Origin: Allorhizobium borbori
GTDB taxonomy: Bacteria > Pseudomonadota > Alphaproteobacteria > Rhizobiales > Rhizobiaceae
Direction of reading: 5' to 3'
Assembly: GCF_014196535.1 (NCBI RefSeq)
Contig: NZ_JACIDU010000004.1
Location: 240,157-304,156 of the forward strand
DNA length: 64,000 nucleotides
The stretch's first letter is position 1, and every line of letters starts with the position of its first letter. Under the pieces are notes generated by a model. The model worked only from the letters and a program-made list of their open reading frames with translations, made no database searches and was not told the DNA's origin. The translations under genes and the position numbers were made by a program. Shown piece after piece: positions 1 to 8,713 of this stretch.

Positions 1-11
1 TTCGAGACCAT
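1..11 (-). CDS. accC: Start of acetyl-CoA carboxylase biotin carboxylase (partial, 3 codons)
   Basis: An ATG on the minus strand at 11-9 lies 12 bases after the accB stop and is preceded, seven bases upstream, by a purine-rich AAGGCGG that can act as ribosome binding site. Only Met-Val-Ser and part of the next codon are inside the window. accC normally follows accB directly, and its product carboxylates the biotin carried by AccB. The assignment is from position and spacing only; the protein itself cannot be seen. Confidence 0.45.
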
Positions 12-23
12 TGGCATTCCGCC

Positions 24-497
24 TTACTCGATGATGACGAGCGGTTCGCCGAATTCGACCGGCTGGGCGTTCGCGACGAGGATGGCGGTCACCTTGCCGG
101 CGCGGGGCGCCGGAATCTGGTTCATGGTCTTCATGGCTTCGACGATCAGAAGCGTCTGGCCTTCCTTCACCTGCGCGCCGATTTCGACAAAGTCGCGGGC
201 GCCCGGAGCCGGAGCGAGATAGGCGGTGCCAACCATCGGCGAGGTCACGGCATTCGGATTGTCCTTGGCGGCAACCGGGGCAGGGGCGGCAGCGGGAGCC
301 GCAGCAGCGGCTGCAACCGGTGCTGCCGGGGCCGGTGCATACACCGGTGCGGCGGCCTGAACGACGGTGGTGTTGCGGGACACGCGAATGCGCAGTTCGT
401 CCTGTTCCACTTCGATTTCGGAAAGATCGGTATCGCGCAGGATGTTTGCGAGGTCGCGGATCAGCGACTGGTCGATGCCGGATTTCTTGTCAGCCAT
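24..497 (-). CDS. accB: Biotin carboxyl carrier protein of acetyl-CoA carboxylase
   Basis: This 157-residue protein carries the biotin that shuttles carboxyl groups between biotin carboxylase (AccC) and the carboxyltransferase (AccAD) in the first step of fatty acid synthesis; it is cytoplasmic. The C-terminal half (about 83-157) is a biotinyl domain with the attachment motif EAMKTMN, the modified residue being Lys123. Residues about 48-78 form an Ala/Pro-rich flexible linker, as is usual in AccB, and the N-terminal 45 residues form the AccC-contact region. It lies 21 bases downstream of aroQ on the same strand and a probable accC start follows, so aroQ-accB-accC look co-transcribed. The length is normal for the family. 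Confidence 0.97.
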   Translation of the reverse strand: MADKKSGIDQSLIRDLANILRDTDLSEIEVEQDELRIRVSRNTTVVQAAAPVYAPAPAAPVAAAAAAPAAAPAPVAAKDNPNAVTSPMVGTAYLAPAPGARDFVEIGAQVKEGQTLLIVEAMKTMNQIPAPRAGKVTAILVANAQPVEFGEPLVIIE

Positions 498-518
498 GAA
501 ATTCTCCCTGTTGTCTTA

Positions 519-956
519 TTATCCCGTAATGGAATGAAGCGCGGAGAGCGCCAGAGTGTAACTCGCAGGTCCGAAACCGCAGATCATGCCCTTGGCGGCG
601 GGCGCGATCATCGAACGGTGGCGAAATTCCTCGCGAGCGTGAATATTGGAAATGTGAACTTCCACCACCGGCACCGAAATGGCGCGGATGGCGTCGTGAA
701 GCGCAATCGAGGTGTGGGTATAGGCCCCGGCATTGATGGCAACACCGACAGCCTTGTCATTGGCTTCGTGCAGCCAGTCGACAAGGACGCCTTCGTGATT
801 GGACTGTCGGAAGTCGATCTGGAATCCGAGTTCGCGACCCGCAGCGATACAATCCGCCTCGATGTCTTTCAGGGTCTTGCCGCCGTAAATGCCCGGCTCG
901 CGCTTGCCCAACATGTTGAGGTTTGGGCCGTTCAGCACGAAGACTGTCTTCATCAT
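519..956 (-). CDS. aroQ: Type II 3-dehydroquinate dehydratase
   Basis: A 145-residue type II dehydroquinase, which catalyses trans-dehydration of 3-dehydroquinate to 3-dehydroshikimate in the shikimate pathway (cytoplasm, dodecameric in the family). Visible family motifs are the N-terminal NGPNLNMLGKREPGIYG stretch with the lid Arg and the catalytic Tyr, the NAGAYTHTSIALHDAI substrate-loop motif, and the EVHISNIHAREEFRHRS motif with the catalytic His. Length is typical. It precedes accB by 21 bases on the same strand; placement of aroQ ahead of accBC is common in proteobacteria. The start is MMKT; the second Met could also be used. Confidence 0.96.
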   Translation of the reverse strand: MMKTVFVLNGPNLNMLGKREPGIYGGKTLKDIEADCIAAGRELGFQIDFRQSNHEGVLVDWLHEANDKAVGVAINAGAYTHTSIALHDAIRAISVPVVEVHISNIHAREEFRHRSMIAPAAKGMICGFGPASYTLALSALHSITG

Positions 957-1075
957 CTGCTGTTCCGTTTCAATTCAGCGAACACCTATAGACCTCAAGG
1001 CCGCCAAGGGGAAGCCCCTAGCGGCCGGGCAAAATCTGTCCACAGAAGATGTCTTCAATCGATCTAATCCCGCGC

Positions 1076-1837
1076 TCAGCAGGTCGCCTTGCCGCAACTG
1101 CGGATATTGGCGATCTTCTGGTCAAACGCCTCGATGCCGTAGGCGCCCGGCAGCGTTTCGTCGCCGACGATATAGGCCGGCGTGCCGTTGAAACCGAGCT
1201 TCAAGGCCAGTTCGTGGGTTTCGGCCTGGGTCTGCGTGTTCGGGCTGTCCTTCATCGTCTGACGCAGCTTCGCCTCATCCACGCCGAGCGCCACGGCAGC
1301 GTCGATGGCCTTGGCCTCGTTGGTGCGGCTGCGAGAACCCATAAGGGCGAGGAAGAAGGCGCCATACTTGTCCGGCGAAACCTTGCGCACGGCATCGGAC
1401 ACGCGGTGAGCGGCATCGGAATCAGGCCCGAGGATCGGCCATTCCTTCAGCACGAAGCGGACATTCTTGTCCTTCTCCAGGATCTCGGTCATCGTGCCGA
1501 GACCCTGTTTGCAGTAGCCGCAATTGTAGTCATAGAATTCGACGATGGTGACATCGCCCTTGGGATTGCCAAGCACCAGATCGTTCGGCGACTGGAAGAG
1601 GGCGCTGCGGCTTTCATCCAGCACGGACTTTGCCTGCTGGGCGCGCATGTCGGCCACCTTTTTCTCAAGTGCATCCTGCACTTCGAGCATGATCTCCGGG
1701 TTCTCGATGAGATATTGCTTCACCAGTGCGCCGATTTCCTTCTTCTCGACATCGGTGAAGGCCTTGGCCGGCAGGGCGGGCAGAAACAGCGCCGTCGCCA
1801 GAAGCGGCGCAACAGCGAAGCGGGTGATTTTTCTCAT
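1076..1837 (-). CDS. Periplasmic DsbA-family thiol:disulfide oxidoreductase
   Basis: The protein of 253 residues begins with MRKITRF and a clear Sec signal peptide ending around AKA-F (residue 24), so it acts in the periplasm. A thioredoxin-fold DsbA/Com1-type domain follows an N-terminal helical segment: the redox motif is CGYC within FYDYNCGYCKQ, and the cis-proline loop is GFNGTPAYIV. The C terminus carries two further cysteines (SCGKATC), which is less usual. The open frame extends upstream to a TTG at 1963, but that extension is not hydrophobic and precedes the signal peptide, so the ATG at 1837 was chosen. It could be an oxidase or an isomerase; the sequence does not decide. It lies upstream of aroQ-accB in the same direction, 119 bases away. 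Confidence 0.88.
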   Translation of the reverse strand: MRKITRFAVAPLLATALFLPALPAKAFTDVEKKEIGALVKQYLIENPEIMLEVQDALEKKVADMRAQQAKSVLDESRSALFQSPNDLVLGNPKGDVTIVEFYDYNCGYCKQGLGTMTEILEKDKNVRFVLKEWPILGPDSDAAHRVSDAVRKVSPDKYGAFFLALMGSRSRTNEAKAIDAAVALGVDEAKLRQTMKDSPNTQTQAETHELALKLGFNGTPAYIVGDETLPGAYGIEAFDQKIANIRSCGKATC

Positions 1838-2039
1838 GGGTCTTCCGATCTCTGTCCGAATCCAGTGTGCGGCAAATCTAGTGCAGTTACGAAACCGGCG
1901 GAACGGCAAAAAAACACAATTCCCCAGTGTCTCTCCATTGTGAAGACCGCGATAATGCGGCAATTGTCGGGCGAATTTCGTCCCACGGCGCCTGTCTCCA
2001 GCGGCTTGCGCCGTTTTTCAGTCTCGTCAGGAGAATTCC

Positions 2040-3200
2040 GTGATCAAGCCTTCCCTCCGTTCCGCCGTCGAGCCGTTTCACGCCATGGATGTGCTGGCTG
2101 AAGCCACCAAGGCACGGCAGGCGGGCCGTCCGGTCATATCGCTCGCCGTGGGTCAACCCTCAGCGCCGGCGCCGCGCGCTGCGCGGGAAGCCGCGCAGGC
2201 GGCCCTTGCCGACGGGCGGATCGGTTACACGGATGCGCTCGGCCTGCCGGAATTGCGCAAGGCGATTGCCGGCCATTATGCCCGCCGTCACGGCGTCGAG
2301 ATCGATCCCGTCCGCATCGCGATCACGACCGGCTCGTCCGCCGGGTTCAATCTGGCTTTTCTCGGTCTTTTCGATGCGGGCGATCAGGTGGCGATCGCGC
2401 GCCCCGGCTATCCCGCCTACCGGGCCATCCTCGGTGCGCTCGGCCTGACGGTGATCGAGATCGAGGTCAATGAAGCAACGGGCTTCACCCTGACGCCGGA
2501 AAGCCTCGAGGCTGCCGAACGGGAGAGCGGCAAGCCGATCAGAGGCGTGCTTCTGGCAAGCCCGGCCAACCCGACCGGCACGGTGACGGGCAGGGCGCGC
2601 CTCAAGGCGCTGGCCGACTGGTGCCGGGCGCGCAACGCGGCTTTCATCTCGGACGAGATCTATCATGGATTGACTTTTTCCGGTGACGAGACGAGCGCGC
2701 TGGAACTGACCGATGAGGTCATCGTCATCAATTCCTTTTCCAAATATTATTGCATGACCGGCTGGCGCGTCGGCTGGATGGTGCTGCCTGAAAATCTCGT
2801 GCGCCCGCTCGAATGCCTGGCGCAGAGCCTGTATATTTCAGCACCGGAGCTGTCGCAGATTGCCGCGATTGCCGCGCTTGGGGCCGGCGAGGAACTGGAC
2901 ATCTACCGCCAGACCTACGCCGCAAACCGCGAGTTCCTGATCCGCTGTCTGCCGGAAATCGGCCTGCCATTGCTCTCGCCCATGGATGGCGCCTTCTACG
3001 CCTATGCGGATGTGAGCGCCTACACCAACGATTCCATGGCGTTTGCCAAACGCATGCTGGCCGAGATTTCAGTGGCGGCAACGCCGGGCCTCGACTTTGA
3101 TCCGCTGGAAGGCAACCGGGCGCTGCGCCTTTCCTATGCCGGTTCGCAGGCCGAGATTGCCGAGGCCGTCAGCCGCATGGAAGGCTGGCTGAAGCGCTGA
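2040..3200 (+). CDS. Class I/II pyridoxal-phosphate aminotransferase
   Basis: A 386-residue fold-type I aminotransferase of the aspartate aminotransferase superfamily (cytoplasmic). The cofactor lysine lies in the motif NSFSKYYCMTGWRVGW; the substrate/cofactor motifs SPANPTGTV and ISDEIYHGLTFSG and the C-terminal LRLSYAG arginine are present. The start is GTG, supported by AGGAG eight bases upstream. The amino donor and acceptor cannot be inferred: close relatives include aspartate, aromatic and valine-pyruvate-type enzymes. It stands alone, divergent from the DsbA-like gene, with 202 bases between the two starts, and is followed by a small membrane protein. Confidence 0.9.
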   Translation: MIKPSLRSAVEPFHAMDVLAEATKARQAGRPVISLAVGQPSAPAPRAAREAAQAALADGRIGYTDALGLPELRKAIAGHYARRHGVEIDPVRIAITTGSSAGFNLAFLGLFDAGDQVAIARPGYPAYRAILGALGLTVIEIEVNEATGFTLTPESLEAAERESGKPIRGVLLASPANPTGTVTGRARLKALADWCRARNAAFISDEIYHGLTFSGDETSALELTDEVIVINSFSKYYCMTGWRVGWMVLPENLVRPLECLAQSLYISAPELSQIAAIAALGAGEELDIYRQTYAANREFLIRCLPEIGLPLLSPMDGAFYAYADVSAYTNDSMAFAKRMLAEISVAATPGLDFDPLEGNRALRLSYAGSQAEIAEAVSRMEGWLKR

Positions 3201-3282
3201 TAAGACTCTGCATTCAATAGATTGGGCGCTTTTCCGGATTCAGTCTGGCAGGCTCTTGAATCAGTTTGTGAGGGAGGGGCGA

Positions 3283-3576
3283 ATGTCGCGAAAAGGTCTT
3301 CTGGGTCTGTGGGTTGTGTCGGTCGCGGTTACCGTCGGAGCGATCCGCTGGAACACGGCGCATTATGCGGCAGATGCGGCTTCACCTTTCCTGACGGCCG
3401 TGATGATGGTGGCCCTGCTGGCCTGCCTGTTGCTGACCTTTCTGGTCATCGTTTGCGGGATGGCGGAGCTCACCGTCCACTTCATCGGCGCAGGCTGGCT
3501 TTCGCGCCTGACCGGGACGCCCTTTGCCGTCTTGCTGTGGGACGAGTTGCGGCCCGACCGCCGGAACCGGCGTTGA
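3283..3576 (+). CDS. Small two-helix membrane protein of unknown function
   Basis: A 97-residue protein with two hydrophobic segments (about residues 6-24 and 36-62) separated by a short polar loop, and a basic C terminus (RPDRRNRR). I do not recognise a family. The ATG at 3283 was preferred to the one at 3256 because a strong GGGAGGGG lies just before it and the first transmembrane helix follows at once. It follows the aminotransferase by 82 bases in the same direction and ends just before a strong terminator. Confidence 0.6.
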   Translation: MSRKGLLGLWVVSVAVTVGAIRWNTAHYAADAASPFLTAVMMVALLACLLLTFLVIVCGMAELTVHFIGAGWLSRLTGTPFAVLLWDELRPDRRNRR

Positions 3577-3592
3577 TCTTCCCCTGAAACGA

Positions 3593-3620
3593 AAACGGCC
3601 GCCTCGAAAGGCGGCCGTTT
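3593..3620. terminator. Bidirectional intrinsic terminator
   Basis: Perfect 11-bp stem, AAACGGCCGCC at 3593-3603 with GGCGGCCGTTT at 3610-3620 and a TCGAAA loop. A/T runs flank both sides, so it can end both the small membrane gene (plus strand) and rne (minus strand), which converge here. Confidence 0.85.
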
Positions 3621-3641
3621 CTCCATTTTCTTGCGAAATCC

Positions 3642-6536
3642 TCAGAGGAAGCCGCGGCGCTGCCACCAGCCGGCCTTCTTGGGCTTGTTCGGGTCGTCAC
3701 CGTCCTCGCCTTCCGGGCGGTTCGATACGACGACCGGCGCTGAGGATGCGATGTTCTCACCGCGGTTGCCACGCGAAGCCTTCGCCTCTTCTGCCGGGGC
3801 TTCGGGCTCTGCTTCTGCCGCCGGCGCCACTTCGGTCACGACGCTAGCACCTTCGACCGCAGCTTCCGCGGCGACGTCCGGAGCGGCTTCTTCGAGGCTG
3901 GCCTCGATTGCAGCTTCAGCGACCGCTTCGATGATCGGCTCTTCGACCGGCGAAGCTACGGCCTTTGCCTTGCGGCTACGGCGTGCCTTCGGGGCGGGAA
4001 CCTCGGATGTCGCGGACTCGATGGCTTCCTGTGCCGTTTCCGGCTCGACGGGGGTTTCCGAAACCGCCTCGACGATCTCGGCTTCCGTCACGATAACGGC
4101 CTCGGCGGCTTCGGCACCGTCGTCTTCGCCCTCGGCCTCGCCATTCTCGCCTTCGGCATCGCCAGAGGCTTCCTGGGTTGCGTCACCCTCTTCGCCGAAA
4201 CGATTGCGACGGCCACCGCGCTTGCCGCGACGACGGCGCTTGCGCTTCTGGTTCTCGTCCTTCTCGGCGGCAATGGCGTCGGCTTCGCCGGAGGTTTCCT
4301 CGGCGTCGCCTTCTTCGGCGTCGTCGTCATCCTCTTCGTCGTCTTCGCCGCGGGCAACACCCTGCGTTTCGCCATTCGGCTGGCCGTTGCGGTTACGACG
4401 GCGGCGGCGACGCTTGCGCTTGCGGCCCTGCTGGTCGTCACCGGAAGCGGCGTCCTCGCTCGAAGCGCGGGCAGCGGCAGCCGGCACGACCGCCTCTTCT
4501 TCTTCCTCGTCGATTTCCTCGGGAACGTATTCGTCCTCTTCCTCGACAATGGTGATCGACTGCAACAGGCTTTCGATCTTCACCGGGTTTTCAACCGGCT
4601 CGCCCTTATCGATGGCGAAGTGCTGCGAACCGATTCCATCGTCCGTCTCGATCAGGATCGAGACACCGAAGCGGTTTTCGTAATCGACAATGGTCGAACG
4701 CTTGTGGTTGAGCAGGTAAAGCGCTGTTTCCGGCGTCGAACGCACGAGAATGTCGTGCGTGGTGTTCTTGAGCAGATATTCCTCGATGCCGCGCAGCACG
4801 TGCAGGGCAACGGAAGACTGCGAACGGACATGGCCCGTGCCGCCGCAATGCGAGCAGATCTGCGTGGTGGATTCGAGCACCGAGGCGCGGATGCGCTGGC
4901 GCGACATTTCCAGAAGGCCGAAATGCGAGATACGGCCGACCTGAATGCGGGCGCGGTCATTCTTCAGGCAATCCTTCAGCTTCTTCTCGACAGCGCGGTT
5001 GTTGCGCTTTTCTTCCATGTCGATGAAGTCGATGACGATGAGACCGGCAAGGTCGCGCAGGCGAAGCTGGCGGGCGACTTCTTCTGCGGCTTCCAGGTTC
5101 GTCTGGAGCGCGGTGTCCTCAATGGAGTGCTCGCGCGTCGAGCGGCCGGAGTTCACGTCGATGGCGACGAGCGCTTCCGTCTGGTTGATGATGAGGTAGC
5201 CGCCGGACTTCAACGTCACCTGCGGCTGCAGCATGCGGTCAAGCTGCGCCTCGATGCCGGAGCGCGAGAAGATCGGGTGAATGTCGCGATAGGGCTGAAC
5301 CACCTTGGCGTGGCTCGGCATCAGCATCTTCATGAAGTCCTTCGCTTCACGATAGCCTTCCTCGCCGGCAACGATGACCTCGCCGATATCCTTGTTGTAG
5401 AGATCGCGGATCGAGCGCTTGATCAGCGAGCCTTCCTCGTAAACGAGGCAGGGGGCCGTGGAGTTCAGCGTCAGTGTGCGGACGTTTTCCCACAGGCGCA
5501 TCAGATATTCGAAGTCGCGCTTGATCTCGACCTTGGTGCGGTTAGCGCCGGCGGTGCGCAGGATGACGCCCATGCCGAGCGGCACGTCCAGGCTGCGAGC
5601 CACTTCCTTCAGGCGCTTGCGGTCCTGCGGATTGGTGATCTTGCGCGAAATGCCGCCGCCGCGCGCCGTGTTCGGCATCAGGACCGAATAACGACCGGCG
5701 AGTGACAGATAGGTGGTGAGTGCAGCGCCCTTGTTGCCACGTTCTTCCTTGGCCACCTGCACCAGCAGGATCTGGCGGCGCTTGATGACTTCCTGAATGC
5801 GGTACTGCTTGCGCGGCTTGCGCACGACACGATCCGGAACTTCCTCCATCGCATCTTCGGCGCCGACTGATTCAATCACTTCCTTTTCGTGGTGATTGTC
5901 ATCGTCGTCATCATCGTCGTCGCGACCACGGCCGAGATCGGCTTCTTCGGAAATCGAATCCGCATCGACTTCGGCAGCCATGACGCCACCATCGGTCTCA
6001 TCGTCCGAACCCTCGGTAGCCTCTGCGGCCGGCGCATCGGCATCCGCCTTTTTGGCGCGGGCGCGGCTGCGGCGCGGCTTCTTCGGCTTGGCCGGGGCCT
6101 CTTCGGCGGCTTCCACCAGGGTTGCCTCTTCCGCGCCCAGTTCAACGCCGTCCTCGATGGAAACCGGGGCGTCGTCTTCCTTGATTTCGATCACGCCGGC
6201 TTCGACGGTATCGTCCTCGTCACGCTCGTCGCGATCCGCGCGGCGATGCTCTTCCGCTTCGGCGCGGAGCAGGGCCTGACGATCAGCAAGCGGGATCTGG
6301 TAGTAATCAGGATGGATTTCCGAAAACGCCAGAAAGCCGTGGCGGTTGCCACCGTAATCGACGAAAGCGGCCTGGAGCGAGGGTTCGACCCGCGTCACTT
6401 TTGCCAGATAGATATTGCCGCGCAGTTGTTTCTTATGCTGGGATTCGAAATCGAATTCTTCTATCCGATTGCCGCGTACAACGACGACGCGTGTCTCCTC
6501 CTCGTGGGAGGCGTCGATAAGCATTTTATCTGCCAT
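3642..6536 (-). CDS. rne: Ribonuclease E
   Basis: A 964-residue RNase E/G family endoribonuclease, the central mRNA-decay and rRNA/tRNA-processing enzyme and scaffold of the degradosome. The S1 RNA-binding domain starts near residue 38 (RGNIYLAKV) and is interrupted at about residues 90-245 by a highly acidic, low-complexity insertion with eight consecutive aspartates at 216-223. The DNase I-like catalytic part has the metal-binding aspartates in VAIDVNSGR and LIVIDFIDM; the zinc-link motif CSHCGGTGH follows. The last 300 or so residues are disordered, alternating acidic blocks with Arg/Lys-rich patches (for example RKRKRRRRRRNRNG), as expected for RNA and partner binding. The start ATG has an AGGAG site ten bases upstream inside a structured leader. 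Confidence 0.96.
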   Translation of the reverse strand: MADKMLIDASHEEETRVVVVRGNRIEEFDFESQHKKQLRGNIYLAKVTRVEPSLQAAFVDYGGNRHGFLAFSEIHPDYYQIPLADRQALLRAEAEEHRRADRDERDEDDTVEAGVIEIKEDDAPVSIEDGVELGAEEATLVEAAEEAPAKPKKPRRSRARAKKADADAPAAEATEGSDDETDGGVMAAEVDADSISEEADLGRGRDDDDDDDDNHHEKEVIESVGAEDAMEEVPDRVVRKPRKQYRIQEVIKRRQILLVQVAKEERGNKGAALTTYLSLAGRYSVLMPNTARGGGISRKITNPQDRKRLKEVARSLDVPLGMGVILRTAGANRTKVEIKRDFEYLMRLWENVRTLTLNSTAPCLVYEEGSLIKRSIRDLYNKDIGEVIVAGEEGYREAKDFMKMLMPSHAKVVQPYRDIHPIFSRSGIEAQLDRMLQPQVTLKSGGYLIINQTEALVAIDVNSGRSTREHSIEDTALQTNLEAAEEVARQLRLRDLAGLIVIDFIDMEEKRNNRAVEKKLKDCLKNDRARIQVGRISHFGLLEMSRQRIRASVLESTTQICSHCGGTGHVRSQSSVALHVLRGIEEYLLKNTTHDILVRSTPETALYLLNHKRSTIVDYENRFGVSILIETDDGIGSQHFAIDKGEPVENPVKIESLLQSITIVEEEDEYVPEEIDEEEEEAVVPAAAARASSEDAASGDDQQGRKRKRRRRRRNRNGQPNGETQGVARGEDDEEDDDDAEEGDAEETSGEADAIAAEKDENQKRKRRRRGKRGGRRNRFGEEGDATQEASGDAEGENGEAEGEDDGAEAAEAVIVTEAEIVEAVSETPVEPETAQEAIESATSEVPAPKARRSRKAKAVASPVEEPIIEAVAEAAIEASLEEAAPDVAAEAAVEGASVVTEVAPAAEAEPEAPAEEAKASRGNRGENIASSAPVVVSNRPEGEDGDDPNKPKKAGWWQRRGFL

Positions 6537-6546
6537 TGAAATTCAG

Positions 6547-6600
6547 CTCCTCGGCAGGAGGAAACGACGACGGGCCGACCGCTGAAAGCGGGAGGCCCGT
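6547..6600 (-). promoter_or_regulatory. Structured 5' leader of rne with a paired ribosome binding site
   Basis: In the rne mRNA the Shine-Dalgarno AGGAG (complement of 6547-6551) can pair with an upstream CTCCT (complement of 6556-6560) across a GCCG loop. Just upstream lies a longer hairpin: 7-bp and 4-bp stems at 6570-6576/6594-6600 and 6579-6582/6588-6591, separated by a symmetrical two-by-two internal loop and capped by five bases. RNase E of E. coli controls its own synthesis through leader hairpins; a similar role here is inference. Confidence 0.55.
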
Positions 6601-7179
6601 GAAGAACGTTTGCCGTCATGCCGGATAATGTGTGTCTCGCTGACCGGGGGAGCGTCGGGAACGGAAACGCAGCGGGCCGGATGCTAGACACCCAGTCATT
6701 CGCTGTTTCTGAACAAGTCCGCTTCGCCAACATCCAAGACCAAACGAGAAGTCGATTAACCTAGGCCCGTGGGGCCCGATGAAATGCTCCACAGGGAGCG
6801 ATGGCGGTTGTCCGCCTTCATTTTTCCGGCCACCGCCGGCTTGCGATCGTGTTTCCGGTCAAAGTCTGTTGACGTCGGATGAGGGGTTGGGAGTTCGGCG
6901 CCAATTCCTCGTTTCGTTGGCAGCCTGCCGTATCCTCTATCCCGTCGGCACTTTAACCTTATCTCGCCTTTTATGTTTTATCCTCATGAAGTGCAAGGGA
7001 AAAGCCGATCCGCCATATTATTGATGGAATTGCGGACATTAACAGAATCGCGGCATTGCATGGGCTCGGCGGGCAGATTCGGGCATGGTTCATCGGCAAA
7101 ACATCGTAAACGATGCTTCGCCGGCTCAGTTTTCGGTCGGGCCGCGCGCTTTTCGCCGTTGATGACGGAAAGGATGGGA
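6601..7179. other. Divergent intergenic region between rne and the amidase gene
   Basis: This stretch separates the divergent rne and amidase genes and should hold both promoters plus much of the rne leader. I see no convincing coding frame or RNA gene. Several open frames cross it but lack recognisable protein content. No promoter hexamer pair stood out clearly enough to place. Confidence 0.6.
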
Positions 7180-8463
7180 ATGCGAAAAAAATCGCTCGAT
7201 GGCACGGCTTGCGCTCAGGGATGCGTCTCTGGCCGGGTTTGGCGATTCGCAACCTGCGTCGCCCTGGCGCTTGGCGCGTTCATGGTGTTTGAAATTGGGC
7301 CGTCGCGGGCACAGGGCGGGGCGGAGCTGGTGGCCTCGGCCGCGCGCATGCTCGGTGACAGGGTGAAGACCCGCGTCGTCTTCGAATTCGACCGTGAATT
7401 CTCCTTTTCAACGCACTACGTCACGCAGCCCGACCGCATTGTCATAGATCTTCCCGCAACACGCTTTTCGCTCGATCCCGCAAGCCTGAAGGGCGTCGGG
7501 CTTTTTCAGGACGTTCGCTATGGCGCCATGGATGCAGACACCGCGCGCATCGTGCTGACTGGTATCAAGCCTGTGCGCCTTTCCTCCGCGAGTGTCATGA
7601 AGAACGAGGACGGCAAGGGTTACCGTCTTGTGCTGGAAGCTGAGGCGACCGATGAGAAGGTCTATCGTGACCTGGTCGCCAAGCAGAGCTGGAGCCGGCC
7701 CGAGGACGAGAACCAAGCCGAAAACGCATCCTTTTCCGAATTGTTAGACACGGTAAAGCCCTCGACGGAGGAGTTCATCATTGCCGTGGACGCTGGCCAT
7801 GGCGGCATCGATGCGGGTGCAACCGGAGCGACGACGGCCACAGCCGAAAAGGAAATCACGCTTGCCGCCGCCAGGGAACTCGTGGAGCGACTGAACCGGG
7901 AAACCGGCGTGCGGGCCTTTCTGACCCGCCAGAACGACGAGTTTCTGTCGCTTTCCGAGAGGGTGCATCTGGCGCGCAAGGGGCAGGCCAATCTATTCGT
8001 GTCGTTGCATGCCGACATGCTGAAGCAGAAGGACATTCGCGGCGCGACCGTCTACACGATTTCCGACAAGTCATCCGACCGTATGGCCGCCGACCTGGCC
8101 CAGCGTGAAAACCTGTCCGATGAACTGGCGGGCCTCAGCCTGCCCGACGGCCCATCGGATGTGGCTGATATTCTGCTCGATCTGACACGGCGCGAAACGC
8201 AGGCATTTTCCATCGAGATGGCGCGCTCTGTCGTGTCGTCGTTCGAAGGGCAGGTGGGGCTGATCAACAATCCTCACCGCTTTGCCGGTTTCCGCGTGCT
8301 GCAGGCGCATGACATTCCCTCCGTGCTGCTGGAGCTGGGTTTTCTGTCCAATCCGGAAGACGAGAAGCTGCTTCTGGATGCCGAATGGAGAAAAAAAGTG
8401 GCCGATCTCCTTGCTGTCGCAATTGCGCGCTATCGCAAGACAGCGGTCGCCGGGGGTGGTTGA
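7180..8463 (+). CDS. amiC: Periplasmic N-acetylmuramoyl-L-alanine amidase with AMIN domain
   Basis: This protein of 427 residues cleaves the amide bond between MurNAc and L-Ala in peptidoglycan, typically for daughter-cell separation. It begins with a basic stretch and a long export signal ending near PSRAQG. An AMIN peptidoglycan-targeting domain (about 45-155) is followed by an Amidase_3 zinc domain: motifs IIAVDAGHGG (zinc His), SLHADM (zinc His) and the ELGFLSN segment with the catalytic Glu. In-frame ATGs exist at 7162, 7174 and 7180; 7180 has AAGG well placed before it, but the others remain possible. It is followed after 250 bases by the peptidoglycan synthase mrcA in the same direction. 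The symbol amiC follows domain order; amiA/B-type naming cannot be excluded. Confidence 0.92.
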   Translation: MRKKSLDGTACAQGCVSGRVWRFATCVALALGAFMVFEIGPSRAQGGAELVASAARMLGDRVKTRVVFEFDREFSFSTHYVTQPDRIVIDLPATRFSLDPASLKGVGLFQDVRYGAMDADTARIVLTGIKPVRLSSASVMKNEDGKGYRLVLEAEATDEKVYRDLVAKQSWSRPEDENQAENASFSELLDTVKPSTEEFIIAVDAGHGGIDAGATGATTATAEKEITLAAARELVERLNRETGVRAFLTRQNDEFLSLSERVHLARKGQANLFVSLHADMLKQKDIRGATVYTISDKSSDRMAADLAQRENLSDELAGLSLPDGPSDVADILLDLTRRETQAFSIEMARSVVSSFEGQVGLINNPHRFAGFRVLQAHDIPSVLLELGFLSNPEDEKLLLDAEWRKKVADLLAVAIARYRKTAVAGGG

Positions 8464-8553
8464 GGTTACGTCTCGTGTCCGGCAGGCGTGGAAAACTGGG
8501 GACAGGGTGCCAGGTTGAGCGCTTTGAGTCCTATTTTGCCCACATTCACAATG

Positions 8554-8576
8554 TTGGAAGGGTAACCTTCTTCCAA
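8554..8576. repeat. Inverted repeat upstream of mrcA
   Basis: TTGGAAG at 8554-8560 and CTTCCAA at 8570-8576 form a perfect 7-bp inverted repeat with a nine-base centre, in the 250-base gap between the amidase and mrcA. It has no T run and so is not an obvious terminator. It could be an operator or chance. Confidence 0.3.
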
Positions 8577-8713
8577 AGTGATACGCGTCAGATTCGACTT
8601 TGGGTCTTCGCTCCGGCATATGGCTTGCCAACGGGGACGTGACGTGCAAAACGCCGCAACACGCGGTATGGGATGATACGCGCCGGTCAAGGGCGGGGAA
8701 ACGGTAGCACTGC

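Noticed and set aside
1838..1963. N-terminal extension of the DsbA-like protein from a TTG codon
   Set aside because: The extension is not hydrophobic and would place the signal peptide inside the protein; ATG 1837 gives a normal exported product.
3631..4683. Long open plus-strand frame opposite the 3' part of rne
   Set aside because: It is a Ser/Ala/Arg-rich mirror of the acidic repeats of RNase E, with no start site and no domain.
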